DNA of 64,000 nt, taken from Megachile rotundata. Taxonomy: Eukaryota; Arthropoda; Insecta; Hymenoptera; Megachilidae. The position numbers and the translations under genes are program-made. Of this stretch, positions 34,641 through 46,490 are shown in pieces. Location: NCBI RefSeq assembly GCF_050947335.1, contig NC_134984.1:13435926-13499925 (forward strand). The letters are read 5' to 3'. The notes under the pieces are model-generated. The model worked only from the letters and a program-made list of their open reading frames with translations. It searched no databases and was not told where the DNA came from. The stretch's first letter is position 1; each line of letters begins with the position of its first letter.

Positions 34641-35130
34641 CTCTTAGCACCTATATACATTGTCAAAAGTTTGTTCGTTAAGTGCGGTTTAACTAATAGG
34701 AAGTTGTTCCTGTCGCTGTCTCGTATAAGTACTCTGATAAATTATTGCAATTCCCGTGTTTCGTGTAACAGCTACCAACAGCTTTGCGCGGTTTCCGCAA
34801 ACAAGCCGGTTGTTGTGCAACACAGTTTATCCTGGATACAGATAAGCTTACAGTTTGATGGGCATCCGAATGCCCGTTCGTTTCTTTTGTCCGCTGTTGA
34901 TTCTATAGAACGGTGTATCGTCCCTGAATGCATCATTTAAAACGACGAACAAAGCAAGAATATATACGCTCGAGAAAACTTCCATGCATTTGCGGCGGTA
35001 GATCTAATTAATGGCGCGGTGGTGAACATCAGGAGGATCCCGTGGGGAAAATGGCGGTCGGGACGGGTTGTTCTTTTACGGTTGAGAAATGGGGAAATTA
35101 GTTTACATTTAGTTTCGGTGGGTGAATTTT
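34641..35130. other. Unique, GC-richer stretch
   Basis: Higher-complexity sequence at 34660-35080. An 89-codon + frame (34671-34940) is unrecognised and shows no splice signals. Confidence 0.4.
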
Positions 35131-35770
35131 TTTAATTTTGATATTTGTGGTGTTTGTGTTTTGGTTGTTTGTGGAAATTTAGGGATTTGGGTTTTTCGTG
35201 GGGTGGAAATTTAGGAATATGGGTATTTAGGGATTTGGAGATTTGGGGATTTAGGGTTCTAAAAATTTGGGGATTTGGAGATTTAGAAAATTGGAAATTT
35301 GGGAATTTGGAGATTTAGGGTTTTAGAAATTTGGGAACTTGGACATTAAAGGTTTTAGAAATTTGTGGATTTGGAGATTTTGAGATTTGAAAATTTGGGG
35401 ATTTGGAGATTTAGGATTTTAGAAATTTGGGGATTTAGAGATTTGGAGATTTGGAAATTTGGGGATTTGGAGATTTAAGGTTTTAGAAATTTGGGGATTT
35501 AGAGATTTGGAGATTTGGAGATTTGGGGATTTGAAGATTTAGGGTTTTAGAAATTTGGGGATTTAGAGATTTGGAGATTTGGAAATTTGGGGATTTGGAG
35601 ATTTAGGATTTTAGAAATATGGGGTTTTGGAGATTTAGGGTTTTAGAGTTTTAGAAATTTTGGAATTTGGGGATTTGGGAAATTGGAGATTTGGACATTT
35701 GGAGATTTAGTGAGGATTTGGTGACTTAGCATTTTAGAAATTTAAGAGTTCAGGTACTTGAGTATTAAAA
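35131..35770 (+). repeat. 8/16-bp tandem array (GGGGATTTGGAGATTT)
   Basis: Octamers of the form (G/A)RGATTTG in register, with a recurring 16-mer GGGGATTTGGAGATTT and variant agggttttagaaattt. Stop codons (TAG) in the unit prevent long frames. Confidence 0.9.
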
Positions 35771-36690
35771 AATATAAAGAACTGCAAATTTTTAACTTTT
35801 CAAATTTCAATATTTAAAAATTTTCAATTTTTACAATCACTAATCTGGAAATTAAAAAATTTGAGAATTAGAAAAATTGAAAACTGGAATACCAGTTCGT
35901 CAACCAGAAAACTAAAGTCTTAAAAAATGTAAGAAATTAGAATTTGCATATCACCAAAATGAAAATTGTAATATCGAAATGTAACGACTGATTAATTTAG
36001 TAATACACAAATATCGCAAACTAGCGAGAGAGAATATTAAGTTTATTAGTCGAAACAGCGTAATCGAGGCACATTTCATGGTTTTAACCGTGCCAGCAAA
36101 TTGAAAGTAAGGTGCTTTGAAAATTCAATAAACAATCGTTCCATTAACCGAGTACGTGGTTTATTAATGTTCGACGTCGATGGTACCTGGCACGTTTGTT
36201 ATCGAATCAGTGTTCTGATTAATTCACCCCCTGAATTATCGACATTTTCCGAAAATATCGCCTATTGCTTTGTTCGGTAACCATCATTTTTTATGTCGTT
36301 CGTGAAAATTGATTATGGATGTAGGAATGTATTAAATCCTTACTTTTCATGATGTTATTTTGTAGTTTATGTACTCTTGATTCTTTTATATGATTTGCAA
36401 TAATTAGTGGTGTACTATGTTACAATTTTATATTTTTAATATGTAATGAACTTGTTGCAAGATTATTTCACATTGCATTTTATATTATTTTATAAGTAGA
36501 CTTATAACTGGTCACTTGTTAAGCTCAAATCCTACCGTCAATTAAACCAGTAAACGTAGTCGAAATTATACCGTGTTTGGTCTCATTTTAATCGGAAAAA
36601 TGTCAAGAATTCATTGGTAAAAGTTTGATAACGAAAAAGTGAAAAATAAAAAAGTTTTATATTTGCATTGGTATAGTCTCACGGATATAC
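35771..36690. other. Unique AT-rich stretch, no gene identified
   Basis: No frames of note and no recognisable element. Confidence 0.55.
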
Positions 36691-37035
36691 TGGAACCGCG
36701 GATCAAGTTACATTTCTCGGCGCGCGAGCTCTATGATGTCGCGAGGGGGTCCCCCCCACTGATCATTTTTTCGCGCGTATCTCGTGGACCGCAGATCGCG
36801 AACTGGGCATCGCGACCGCTAGGTGGCCAGCCACGAATTGTTTTTCTCACATTTAAAATGGGCCCCCGCGACTATAATAAAGGACCGCGAGAAAGAGACG
36901 ACGGCATGTTTCCGATTCACGTATATGGTCTTTACCTATACGTTGAAAGCGGAAGCATGCTCACATTTTTATGTTAGGGGATAGCAAGTTGGTTTCATAC
37001 CCGCGCCCCTAAGGGAATCTCTAATAGATGATTCC
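36691..37035 (+). other. GC-rich island with repeated CGCGA motifs, unidentified element
   Basis: Abrupt rise in GC in AT-rich surroundings. CGCGA or its close variants occur repeatedly between about 36735 and 36890 (gtcgcgag, atcgcgaa, atcgcgac, cccgcgac, accgcgag). A TATA-like ctataataaagga at 36872 is followed by cgcgagaaagagacgacgg. This could be a solo LTR, a promoter, or a transposon fragment. An open 112-codon frame (36639-36977) covers it but resembles no protein I know. Confidence 0.4.
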
Positions 37036-37109
37036 ATTTATGGAAAGCATTCTGCTGCTGACCACCGATGATATCCTCTGCCCTGCTTAACACGCTCACC
37101 ATGGTGACA

Positions 37110-37442
37110 TCCCGATGGAAGCTTCCACCCAAGACACAATCCCCTGGTTGACCAGACCCAATAGGTACATAAACCCCTGAGTGCCCCACACTGACTGTCC
37201 CAGACCCTGGAGTGCCCTGACCCCTGAACACACCCCATACCCCAAAAATGCCACACACTACTAGGTATCAAGACCTAGTGGAGTGCCCCATACCCCCAAA
37301 ATGCCACACACCACTAGTTGTCCAAGAGCTAGTGGAGTGCCCCATACCCCCAAAACACCACACACTAATTATCCAAAATTCAGTGGAGTTTCCCGGGACT
37401 CCTGAATGCCCCACATCCCTAAATGCCCCACACCACAAATTG
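37110..37442 (+). repeat. ~54-bp C-rich tandem array (CTAGTGGAGTGCCCCATACC)
   Basis: Units with ctagtggagtgccccatacc, ccaaaatgccacacac and ccctga. The landmark ctagtggagtg is at 37275 and 37329. Unlike the other arrays this one is GC-rich, and it abuts the GC island on its left. Confidence 0.85.
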
Positions 37443-38220
37443 ACAAATATTATTACATGTATTAAATACTATTGTACACGTATACTATAAATTGCAGATG
37501 TTTTGTATCCTGTGAATATAGAAATGTTTAACAATTATTTAAAAACACGTTGAATCTATATTAATATTATTACAAAAGAAAAACATAACGTGAAAAAAAC
37601 CAAGTCCAGCGGGCTTGACAACATAAGACAACAGTCATAAGGTTACTAATACAGACATAAAAATATAAACATCCTGCAACACTCAGTATATCTAAAAGAA
37701 TGAGCTTCAAATTGATCGCATGATAAATGTATCGCAATATACCCATACAAGACGTTATCAATTCGTCCGGGACTTCCAAAGCTGAAAACCGAGCCATTTG
37801 ACACAAAAGCTCGATAGATAATGGACGATGAAGATTCGCGCTGTGAATCACGTTACGGTGCAGACACAACGTGTGTGTAGATATGAACGGACCTTCAGGC
37901 GTGTACCAACCAGAAACAGAACTATAACAGTTGAATTCGAATCACGTTCAAGGGCTCGTTTGTTTCGAAACACCCACGCGAATGTTGACGCATCTGGTCG
38001 AACGCAGCTGCAGTCGAGACCGAAGAATGCCACAGCATCGCCGAGTGTTTCAAACTCGGATATCGATCGACTCTCGTCATCGATACAATGCGACCGTGGC
38101 TTCGTTCTTAATCGACTTTCAGCGTTATAGTATGACTCTAAGTAATTGCAGACGCGTTTCGGTTTCTCGGTGCATCGGTGGATAAATTCGGAGACGTTTA
38201 GCTTGAAATTATTTTGGATT
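37443..38220. other. Unique stretch, no gene called
   Basis: From 37800 to 38190 the sequence is GC-richer with overlapping frames of 84-155 codons on both strands. None has a recognisable domain or a clear acceptor/donor pair. It could be a conserved non-coding element. Confidence 0.4.
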
Positions 38221-38757
38221 TTTTGAAATTTGGAATTTTTAATTCTTTGAATTTTTTCCGTTTTGCAATTTCCCATTTCTACAATTTCCAATTTTACATT
38301 TCTCCAATTTCCCACTCTCTAATTTCCCGTTTTGCAATTTTCCATTTTTCAAATTTCCCAATTCTCTAATGTCCCATTTCTCCAATTTCTCATTTCTTTA
38401 ATTTCCCATTTCTCCAATTTCCCACTTTCTAATTTCCCGTTTTGCAATTTTCCATTTTTCAAATTTCCCAACTCTCTAATGTCCCATTTCCCCAATTTCT
38501 CATTTCTCCAATTTCCCATTTCTCCAATTTCCCACTTCCTAATTTCCCGTTTTGCAATTTTTCGTTTTGCAATTTTCCGTTTTTCAAATTTCCCAATTCT
38601 CTAATGTCCCATTTCCCCAATTTCTCATTTCTCCAATTTCCCATTTCTCCAATGTCCTACTTCTCCAATTTTCCATTTCTCCAATTTCCCATTTCTCAAA
38701 TTTTCCGTTTTGCAAAATTCCAATATTCCAAAATTGCAAATTTCCACAATTAACTTA
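38221..38757 (+). repeat. 16-bp tandem array (AATTTCCCATTTCTCC), left arm of an inverted pair
   Basis: 16-bp units AATTTCCCATTTCTCC with ordered variants (ttctaatttcccgttttgc, tttttcaaatttccca, attctctaatgtccc). The variant block repeats with offsets of 110 and 126 bp. The reverse complement of the same ordered variants is at 40580-40930. Frames of 61-103 codons are repeat artefacts. Confidence 0.92.
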
Positions 38758-39400
38758 CTGAAAACGTAGTTGGTAGTTAACCACATAATCAGCTGATAAT
38801 GTAACTTTCAGCTGACTAACCAGCTAAAAATATAATTTTCAAATTAACCTCTTTACTTATCATTTTGTCAAGTGCTCCACAGAGCGATTCAACTATCGTT
38901 ACAACATTAAAACAGACAAAGAATGTTCAAATCTTAGAAATATTTTCTATGTACGACAATCATTAGTAAACAGGTTGAAATTAAAATTGAACTCGTGATT
39001 CAATATTAGCTACATTTGTCATAGTTCGATAGTTACATATATGTGTGTGTGACATGGGACACGGTGTTGCAAAGCAAATGGATAAAACTTAATTATTTAG
39101 TTGGTTTAATTTCTTAATAATCTCAGACAGAGATACTCGAGTCGCGAGTGCATTTGGCAGTGACTCGAATTTAACCTCGACGAGGATGAGTCCAGCTTTG
39201 ATGGCTCTCCAGTGTCTGATTGACGCGTAGACACGTAATAACGCGAACAACCCTTCCTACATTCGACCGCAAACAATTCCGTTCTATACACGTATCGAAT
39301 GCCTTGTTTCTCGAGTAATGCACGGGATTCGCGATTATCCCTTTGTTTCCAAATTTTGTTTAAGTTCAAGTTCTAATTTAAACATTTTCAAACTTGATTT
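38758..39400. other. Unique stretch, no gene identified
   Basis: Two short copies of cagctgataatgta / cagctaaaaatata near 38790-38830. Otherwise unique. An 87-codon frame on - (39106-39369) is unrecognised. Confidence 0.5.
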
Positions 39401-39765
39401 CTTGATTTTAGGATTCTCAAATTTTTGGATTTTGATCTAAGATTTTCGAGGTTCTAAATTTAAAAATATCCAAATACTCAAATTTTGTGAATTACACAAA
39501 TTTTACAAAGTTTTACAAATTTCACAAATTTCACAAATTATGTAAATTTCACAAATTTCACAAATTCTGCAAATTTTAAAAATTTCACAAATTCTGCAAA
39601 TTTTAAAAATTTCACAAATTCTGCAAATTTTAAAAATTTCACAAATTCTGCAAATTTTAAAAATTTCACAAATTCTGCAAATTTTAAAAATTTCACAAAT
39701 TATGCAAATTATACAAATTACCCAAATTTCTTAAATTATCAAAATTACCAAAATCCCCAAAATTC
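39401..39765 (+). repeat. 27-bp tandem array (CAAATTCTGCAAATTTTAAA)
   Basis: Unit CAAATTCTGCAAATTTTAAA + aatttca; ctgcaaatt recurs at 39567 and 39594. It is flanked by a looser ttcacaaattt repeat. Confidence 0.88.
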
Positions 39766-40580
39766 CTAAGTCACTATAACCCAAGTTATATCCCTATATG
39801 TTCCTATATAACCAACTAACTACACTGAAAGCAATAGATTTCCCATCGAATTCAAACGGACCCAAAAAACGAAAGTACACTAAAAGTCTTTTATCTCCCC
39901 GATTCAAAAACCACGATCCATTTAAAAATTCAACGATGCCACGAATTTTCCCTTGAAAAGGTATCGATTTCGAACGTTTCACCGATAAAAAAAATATTGC
40001 AAGACGGAAGAACGTATTTGACTATAGTCGTACACATGAAGTTTCGTATTTCCGTGTCGTAGATTTCAAAAGAAACTTGTTATATCCCGCAAGAACCAAT
40101 TTTTCCTTTCTTCGATCACCAATTTTCTCGGACAAACGTGTTGCCACTCTCACAGAGCAGGAAAAAGAACAACCAAGAGTATCTTTTCTTCGTACCTTTT
40201 TCCGTATAAACTATCGAACAGGAGTTCACCATTCGAGTTTCTCCGATAACAAGCAACACTAATTTCGAACATCGATAATACAGCGCTGTTGTAGTATTCT
40301 ATGGATGTCTTAGAACAATGTCCTAACATTAATATATTTAATATATTATAAATATATTCCTAAATATTTCTCTTTTATACATATTTTTATGCAAATTATA
40401 CATATATTTGTTTGCAGGAATTGAATTGAAGAGATGCTTGTTTTAGAAACTAGAAAAAGTATTTGAGCATTTTAGGGACAGTAGAAGTATTTGGGTAGAG
40501 GAACGTTTGAGGGAATTTGTAATGATGGTTCTGCTATTTATACGCTTGTGGTAGATTTAGTTAGATCTGTAGATTTGGAA
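39766..40580. other. Unique stretch, no gene identified
   Basis: Two 61-62 codon frames on opposite strands with no recognised motif. Confidence 0.5.
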
Positions 40581-40930
40581 GTATGATGACATGTAGAATA
40601 AGAAATTAGAAGATGGGAAATTGGAAAATGTAATGTTGGGAAAATGGGAAATTAGAGAATGGGAAATTGGAGAAATGGAAAATTGGAGAAATGGGACATT
40701 AGAGAATTGGGAAATTGCAAAACGGGAAATTACAGAGTGGGAAATTGGAGAAATGGGACATTAGAGAATTGGGAAATTTGAAAACTGGAAAATTGCAAAA
40801 CGGGAAATTACAGAGTGGGAAATTAAAGAAATGGAAAATGTAAAGTTGGAAAAATCGTAAATCGTGGTATTTGAAAATTGGAAAATATGAAAATTTGGGG
40901 ATTTGAAAAATGAAAAATTGCAAAGTGGAA
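40581..40930 (+). repeat. 16-bp tandem array (GGAGAAATGGGAAATT), right arm of an inverted pair
   Basis: On + it reads ggagaaatgggacattagag, aattgggaaatttgaaaa, ttgcaaaacgggaaatta, which is the reverse complement of 38221-38757 in the same variant order. It is shorter (about 350 bp) than the left arm. The 74-codon frame on - is a repeat translation. Confidence 0.92.
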
Positions 40931-41620
40931 CATCTAGAAACGATAAAATTAGAATATTTGAAAATGATTAATTAGGAAAATAAAATTAAAAATCCAAAAA
41001 GCTATAAAGTCACAAATTCCAAATCGATTATCTAAAACCCCAAAAACTGCTACCTACACCTGAACTAAAAATTCCGAAAATAAAAAGCGAAGAGAACATG
41101 AAAATATAAAAATCGAAATTGAATAGGGTCGAATTTAATTTAGTGGAAAGCAAAGCGGCAGACAAAGAAATGTTTCGTTTGGAATCGGCTCGTTATCGGT
41201 TGCGTTGTTCCTCTCCGAGCACGCGCTATCGATTGTCAAAGCGTTAAGATACAAGAACAACGTAGGGGAGTTTAGCGAGCGAATCGCGATGCCGGGAATG
41301 GAATGCCGGCAGCGGAATTTCATCGATCGTTGTCGGCTTTTGTGCACGAATTGGGGCTGAATGTCGGGCAAAAACGCACTCCGGATGAAAGTAATGGGCT
41401 GGAAGGTTGCTCGAACACCGTCCAAGATATTTTCCAACGTTTCTCTCGCTTAGGCGATCAACTCCGATGCTCCGCAAATTCGATAATATACCTATCGTAC
41501 GCGATGCATTAACTCACTGAACGATTGTTCGTTGCGACTATAGCGATACGTGGATAACACGTTTATTTACAGTGAAATGCACGTTTTGTACATAAAATAA
41601 TTTCTGAGTTAACAAATTTT
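40931..41620. other. Unique stretch, no gene called
   Basis: Bases 41130-41510 are GC-richer with overlapping frames of 69-100 codons on both strands, all unrecognised. Confidence 0.4.
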
Positions 41621-42835
41621 TAGGGGTAGTTTTCAATTTTGGAAAATTTTCTATTTTCAAATTTCTGTATTTTGAAATTATTAATTTTCCAAATTTTTGA
41701 ATTCTCAAATTCCAATGTTTTGAAATCTTTCAATTTTCAAAATTCCTCCAAAATTCAAAAAATCGAAATTTCAAAAATTTTCAAAATTCCAATTTTGCAA
41801 AAATTCCAAATTTCCAAAATTCTAGTTTTGCAAAAATTTCAAATTTGCAAAATCCCAATTTTGCAGAAATTCGTATTTTCAAAATTTCCAATTTTCAGAT
41901 TCCAAATTTCCAAAATTCCAAATTTCCATAATTCCAAATTTCCGAAATTCCAAATTTCCAAAGTTCCAAATTTCCAAAATTCCAAATTTCCAAAATTCCA
42001 TATTTCTAAAATTCCAAATTTCCAAAATTCCAAATTTCCAAAATTCCAAATTTCCAAAATTCCAAATTTCCAAAATTCCAAATTTCCAAAATTCCAAATT
42101 TCCAAAATTCCAAAATTCCAAAATTCCAAATTTCCAAAATTTCAAAATTCCAAATTTCCAAAATTCCAAAGTTCCAAATTTCCAAAGTTCCAAAATTCCA
42201 AATTTCCATATTTCCAAAATTCCAAATTTCCAAAATTTCCAAAATTCCAATTTTCCAAAAATTCCAAATTTCCAAATTTCCAAAATTTCCAAAATTCCAA
42301 ATTTCCATATTTCCAAAATTCCAAATTTCCAAATTTCCAAAATTTCCAAAATTTCCAAAATTCCAATTTTCCAAAAATTCCAAATTTCCGAAATTCTAAT
42401 TTTCCAAAAATTCCAAATTTCCAAAATTCCAATTCTCCAAAAATTCCAAATTTCCGAAATTTCAACTTTGCAGAAATTCCAAATTTCCATAATTCCAATT
42501 TCCCAAAAATTCCAAATTTCCAAAATTCCAAATTTCCAAAATTCCAAATTTCCAACATTCCAAATGTCCAAAATTCCAAATTTCCAAAATTCCAAATTTC
42601 CAAAATTCCAAATTTCCAAAATTCCAAATTTCCAAAATTCCAATTTTCCAAAAATTCCAAATTTCCAAAATTCCAATTCTCCAAAAATTCCAAATTTCCG
42701 AAATTTCAACTTTGCAGAAATTCCAAATTTCCATAATTCCAATTTCCCAAAAATTCCAAATTTCCAAAATTTCAATTTCCCAAAATTCCACAATTCCAAT
42801 ATTTTGAAATTTTTTAAATCAGTAACACTCAATTT
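41621..42835 (+). repeat. 16-bp tandem array (AAATTTCCAAAATTCC)
   Basis: About 70 copies. Long frames open on both strands at once (365 codons on +, 317 on -) because neither strand of the unit contains a stop in most frames. They translate as KFQISKIPNFQNSKFP and EIWNFGNLEFWKFGIL 16-residue repeats. Coding is very unlikely. Confidence 0.94.
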
Positions 42836-43690
42836 TCCCTAGGATTCCCTGTAGATTCCCTAGGCTCTCATAAGACTCTAATAATTCTCTATAAATTCCC
42901 CAGGATCTCTTAAGGCCCTAATAATTCTCTATAAATTCCCAAGGATCGGCAAAAATCTCCTGCAACTCTATAAATTCCCTAAGGCTGCCTTATTCACCCA
43001 TGACTTTTCTAGTATCCTACTACTGCCCAAAATTTTGTTCGATATTTCACTAAAATTTCCTAGCATTTCCGATTTAAAGTGTAAAAAGAACTGTTCCATA
43101 AGTGAAGTACATATAACGCCAATCCTCTAGTAGCTACCAGAGCAATTCGTTCAGTGTTCCCATAATTTACAAGAATGTTAATGCAGCTATGTTGCATTAA
43201 CAGCCGGCTTAATTGCAGCGTGTAATCAAAGCACCCAGCTGAGAATTAACCAAGCGTGGTTTTAGGAGGATTTCTCTTGAAGATTCATTGCCGTCTCGGT
43301 TCCTCCGAGAGCAATTTTGGTCGTCGTCGGGTCAGAACGGCCCGAGCTACCGTTGGAATTGTCATAATTGGCAATCCTGGCCAATTAGCCGGTTACCTTG
43401 TCCCGAGTTTGACGGAAAGAGAGCAATTTTCGATGGCATCAGCTGCTACGAGAAACGTTATGAAGAATCCTCTAAATCGACTCGATCGTACAAATGAAAC
43501 ACTTGTTGAGTTTTTAACGGCAGGGCTTTTCTTCTAACGAGAAATTGTCTGCTACTGACGAGTACGTTGATCAAGATTGGGGAAATGTCAAATTAATTCT
43601 TATTATATCTTTGCGAAATTGTGAAAAGTCTGATTTGTTTGATATTATTTTGTGTTTATCGATTTTTCATTCGTAATGAATTACAATGTA
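42836..43690. other. Mostly unique stretch, no gene identified
   Basis: A short repeat at 42860-42960 (aataattctctataaattcc twice). Bases 43240-43520 are GC-richer with two overlapping frames of 69 and 93 codons, unrecognised. Confidence 0.45.
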
Positions 43691-44700
43691 TGAAGTGAGG
43701 TATAGTTTATAGCAAGATGTGAATTGAAATATCATTTTTAATATAGAATTATTTGAATTGAAATGTCATTTATAATATTAGTGATATGAGCTGAAATATC
43801 ATTTATGACATGCGTCATATCAGTTGAAATATCTTTTACAATATGAGTGATATGAATTGAAATATCATTTTTAATATAGAATTATTTGAATTGAAGTGTC
43901 ATTTATAATATTAGTGATATGAGCTGAAATATCATTTATAACAGGAATTATATCAGTTGAAATATCATTTACTATATGAGTAATATGAATTGAAATATCA
44001 TTTTTAATATAGAATTATTTGAATTGATGTGTCATTTATAATATTAGTGATATGAGCTGAAATATCATTTATGACATGAGTTATATCAGTTGAAATATCA
44101 TTTACAATATGAGTGATATGAATTGAAATATCATTTTTAATATAGAATTATTTGAATTGAAGTGTCATTTATAATATTAGTGATATGAGCTGAAATATCA
44201 TTTATAGCACGAGTCATATCAGTTGAAATATCTTTTACAATATGAGTGATATGAATTGAAATATCATTTTTAATATAGAATTATTTGAATTGAAGTGTCA
44301 TTTATAATATTAGTAATGTGAGCTGAAATATCATTTATAACAGGAATTATATCAGTTGAAATATCTTTTACAATATGAGTGATACGAATTGAAATATCAT
44401 TTTTAATATAGAATTATTTGAATTGAAGTGTCATTTATAATATTAGTGATATGAGCTGAAATATCATTTATAACATGAGTCATATCAGTTGAAATATCTT
44501 TTACAATATGAGTGATATGAATTGAAATATCATTTTTAATATAGAATTATTTGAATTGAAGTGTCATTTATAATGTTAGTGATACGAGCTGAAATATCAT
44601 TTATAATATGAATCATATGAATTGAAGTATCATTTATAACATGAGTGATATGAACTGTAATGTCACTCATAATATGAATTATCTAGATTGAAATAGAATT
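43691..44700 (+). repeat. 133-bp higher-order tandem array of four ~33-bp monomers
   Basis: The landmark atttgaattg occurs at 43751, 43884, 44017 and 44150, exactly 133 bp apart. Each unit is four related monomers of 33, 34, 33 and 33 bp sharing the pattern tgaaatatcattt(t/a)taata. The four monomers differ consistently between positions. Confidence 0.93.
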
Positions 44701-46490
44701 TATATGAACATTTATCAATGTACTACATGTAACCAAAAATTTAAACAAATAAGATACAGTTTGAGATATTCGTGAAAATTGCAACAAAATCAACGATACA
44801 AAGTAACGACAAAAAATATATAACTTCAACTTTAAATTTCAGTATAGTACATTTTAAAAGCCACATACATAAAATATGTAACATTTTCATCCCCTAAGAA
44901 AGTACATTTTAGATCGATCACATCACTAAACCTCGACTGATTTCATTAATTTCTGAACAAATTAACCACTTCATTATTACAAATGAATTAGTTTAATTAT
45001 TACAAATGAATTAGTTTAATTATGTCAAACGAATTATTTTAATTATTGCAAACGAATAATAACTTCATGACTCATAAACGCAGAACCGCGTTACAAAACG
45101 TGGAAGAGAATCGAGAAGATGATGACACAATTAGTTGACGGTAACTTCTGTGAAAACGAAGTTAACGAAGCCAAAGGAAATTAAATTTCAGCTACATCCC
45201 TTGACGCCCTAGGGACACCCTGTTGCATCCGGAGAATTCTATTTTTCACGCTGCTTTTAAACTTCCAGAATTTCGACACATTTATTAAGCGTCAGAGTTT
45301 CGGTAACTCTCATATATTAGTCTTCGTTACGAACTTGATATCCTCATTTTTGATGACGTGTTGAAATTAAGGCTGAGGTAAATGAGGGTTGATGGCGAAT
45401 TAAGGGATGAGTTGGGTCCCTGCAGACTCTAAATTTTTGCATTTTTGAGTTATTAATTTAGTGGAGAAACATGCTGACACTGAACTTTTTAATTTAGAAA
45501 TTTCAAAGTTTTAATCTGTGGAAGTTCACAGATTTTAAAGTTTATTGTCAAGTCTAAAATTTTATCGGTCGTCAAATTTTTTAATTTTTTAGCTTGAAAT
45601 TTGTCAAATGGATAAATGAAGATATTTAGAAATTTGAAAGTACTTAACTCCCATATTTTTACACTTTAAAATAAATTCTTAAATTGTATGTATATAATTT
45701 ACAAATTTAAAGCTCCTCCAACTTGAACCCTTCAACATATTTAAAAATATAATAATAATAAAATAAAGTAATAATTATATATAATAGTAATATTATATCA
45801 AATATAATATAATAGAAGTATAATAATAAAAATATTTCTTTAAAAATATAATAATAGTAATATTTAAGAATGTTTAAAAATAATCCACCATTTTAATTCA
45901 TAAGCAAATTATATTCACAAAAAAATGCAAAAACTAAAAATTTCGAGATACTCCCAAAAAAATTAGCATTGCTCCGCACTTATCGACCTACAGCCTCAAT
46001 TAAGCACAAAAAAGGGGTGGTTCGATGAAACGTCCAAAAATCGTGCAAGAACGACAAAGGAGATCGCGAAATGGTTTTTCCACCAATTCTCAGCTCTTTT
46101 CGGCCGATTTTGTGATCCACGTGAGTTGATATCACGCTCGGAGAGTATTTTCGCGCACCAAGGGTTAATTAACGTCACGTCGAACATAGGTAGAAGCCCC
46201 TGATTCCCATCCCCTTCCGTTTCTCCTTCCAACCACTAGCGAAATCCCGGGAAACCGTTATTTATGGCTGCTTTCTTCGATTTGTTTCGACCGGTGTTTG
46301 CGGAACACTCTTCTTGCCCCTGGACCTTATTTCTGTTTTTTACTCACCCTCTTCGCTTGTCTCGTTTCACAGCTACCATTTTACCGATCTCTTCCTACGT
46401 TCTTTATTAACAGGACGTTTCGCCTGTTTCATCTTTGCTTTTTAACGTTTTTGTGTGTGGGAGGTTGATGTTGGTTGGGAGGGAATATTA
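44701..46490. other. Unique and low-complexity stretch, no gene identified
   Basis: AT-rich; an aataatta-rich low-complexity run at 45740-45870 and a three-copy motif (gaattagtttaattattacaa) at 44985-45060. The GC-richer part at 46000-46400 has a 78-codon frame on - that I do not recognise. Confidence 0.5.

Noticed and set aside
33919..34650. 243-codon Cys-rich - frame that might suggest a secreted protein
   Set aside because: It is the translation of an 18/36-bp acacatatagggacac microsatellite, with parallel frames equally open.
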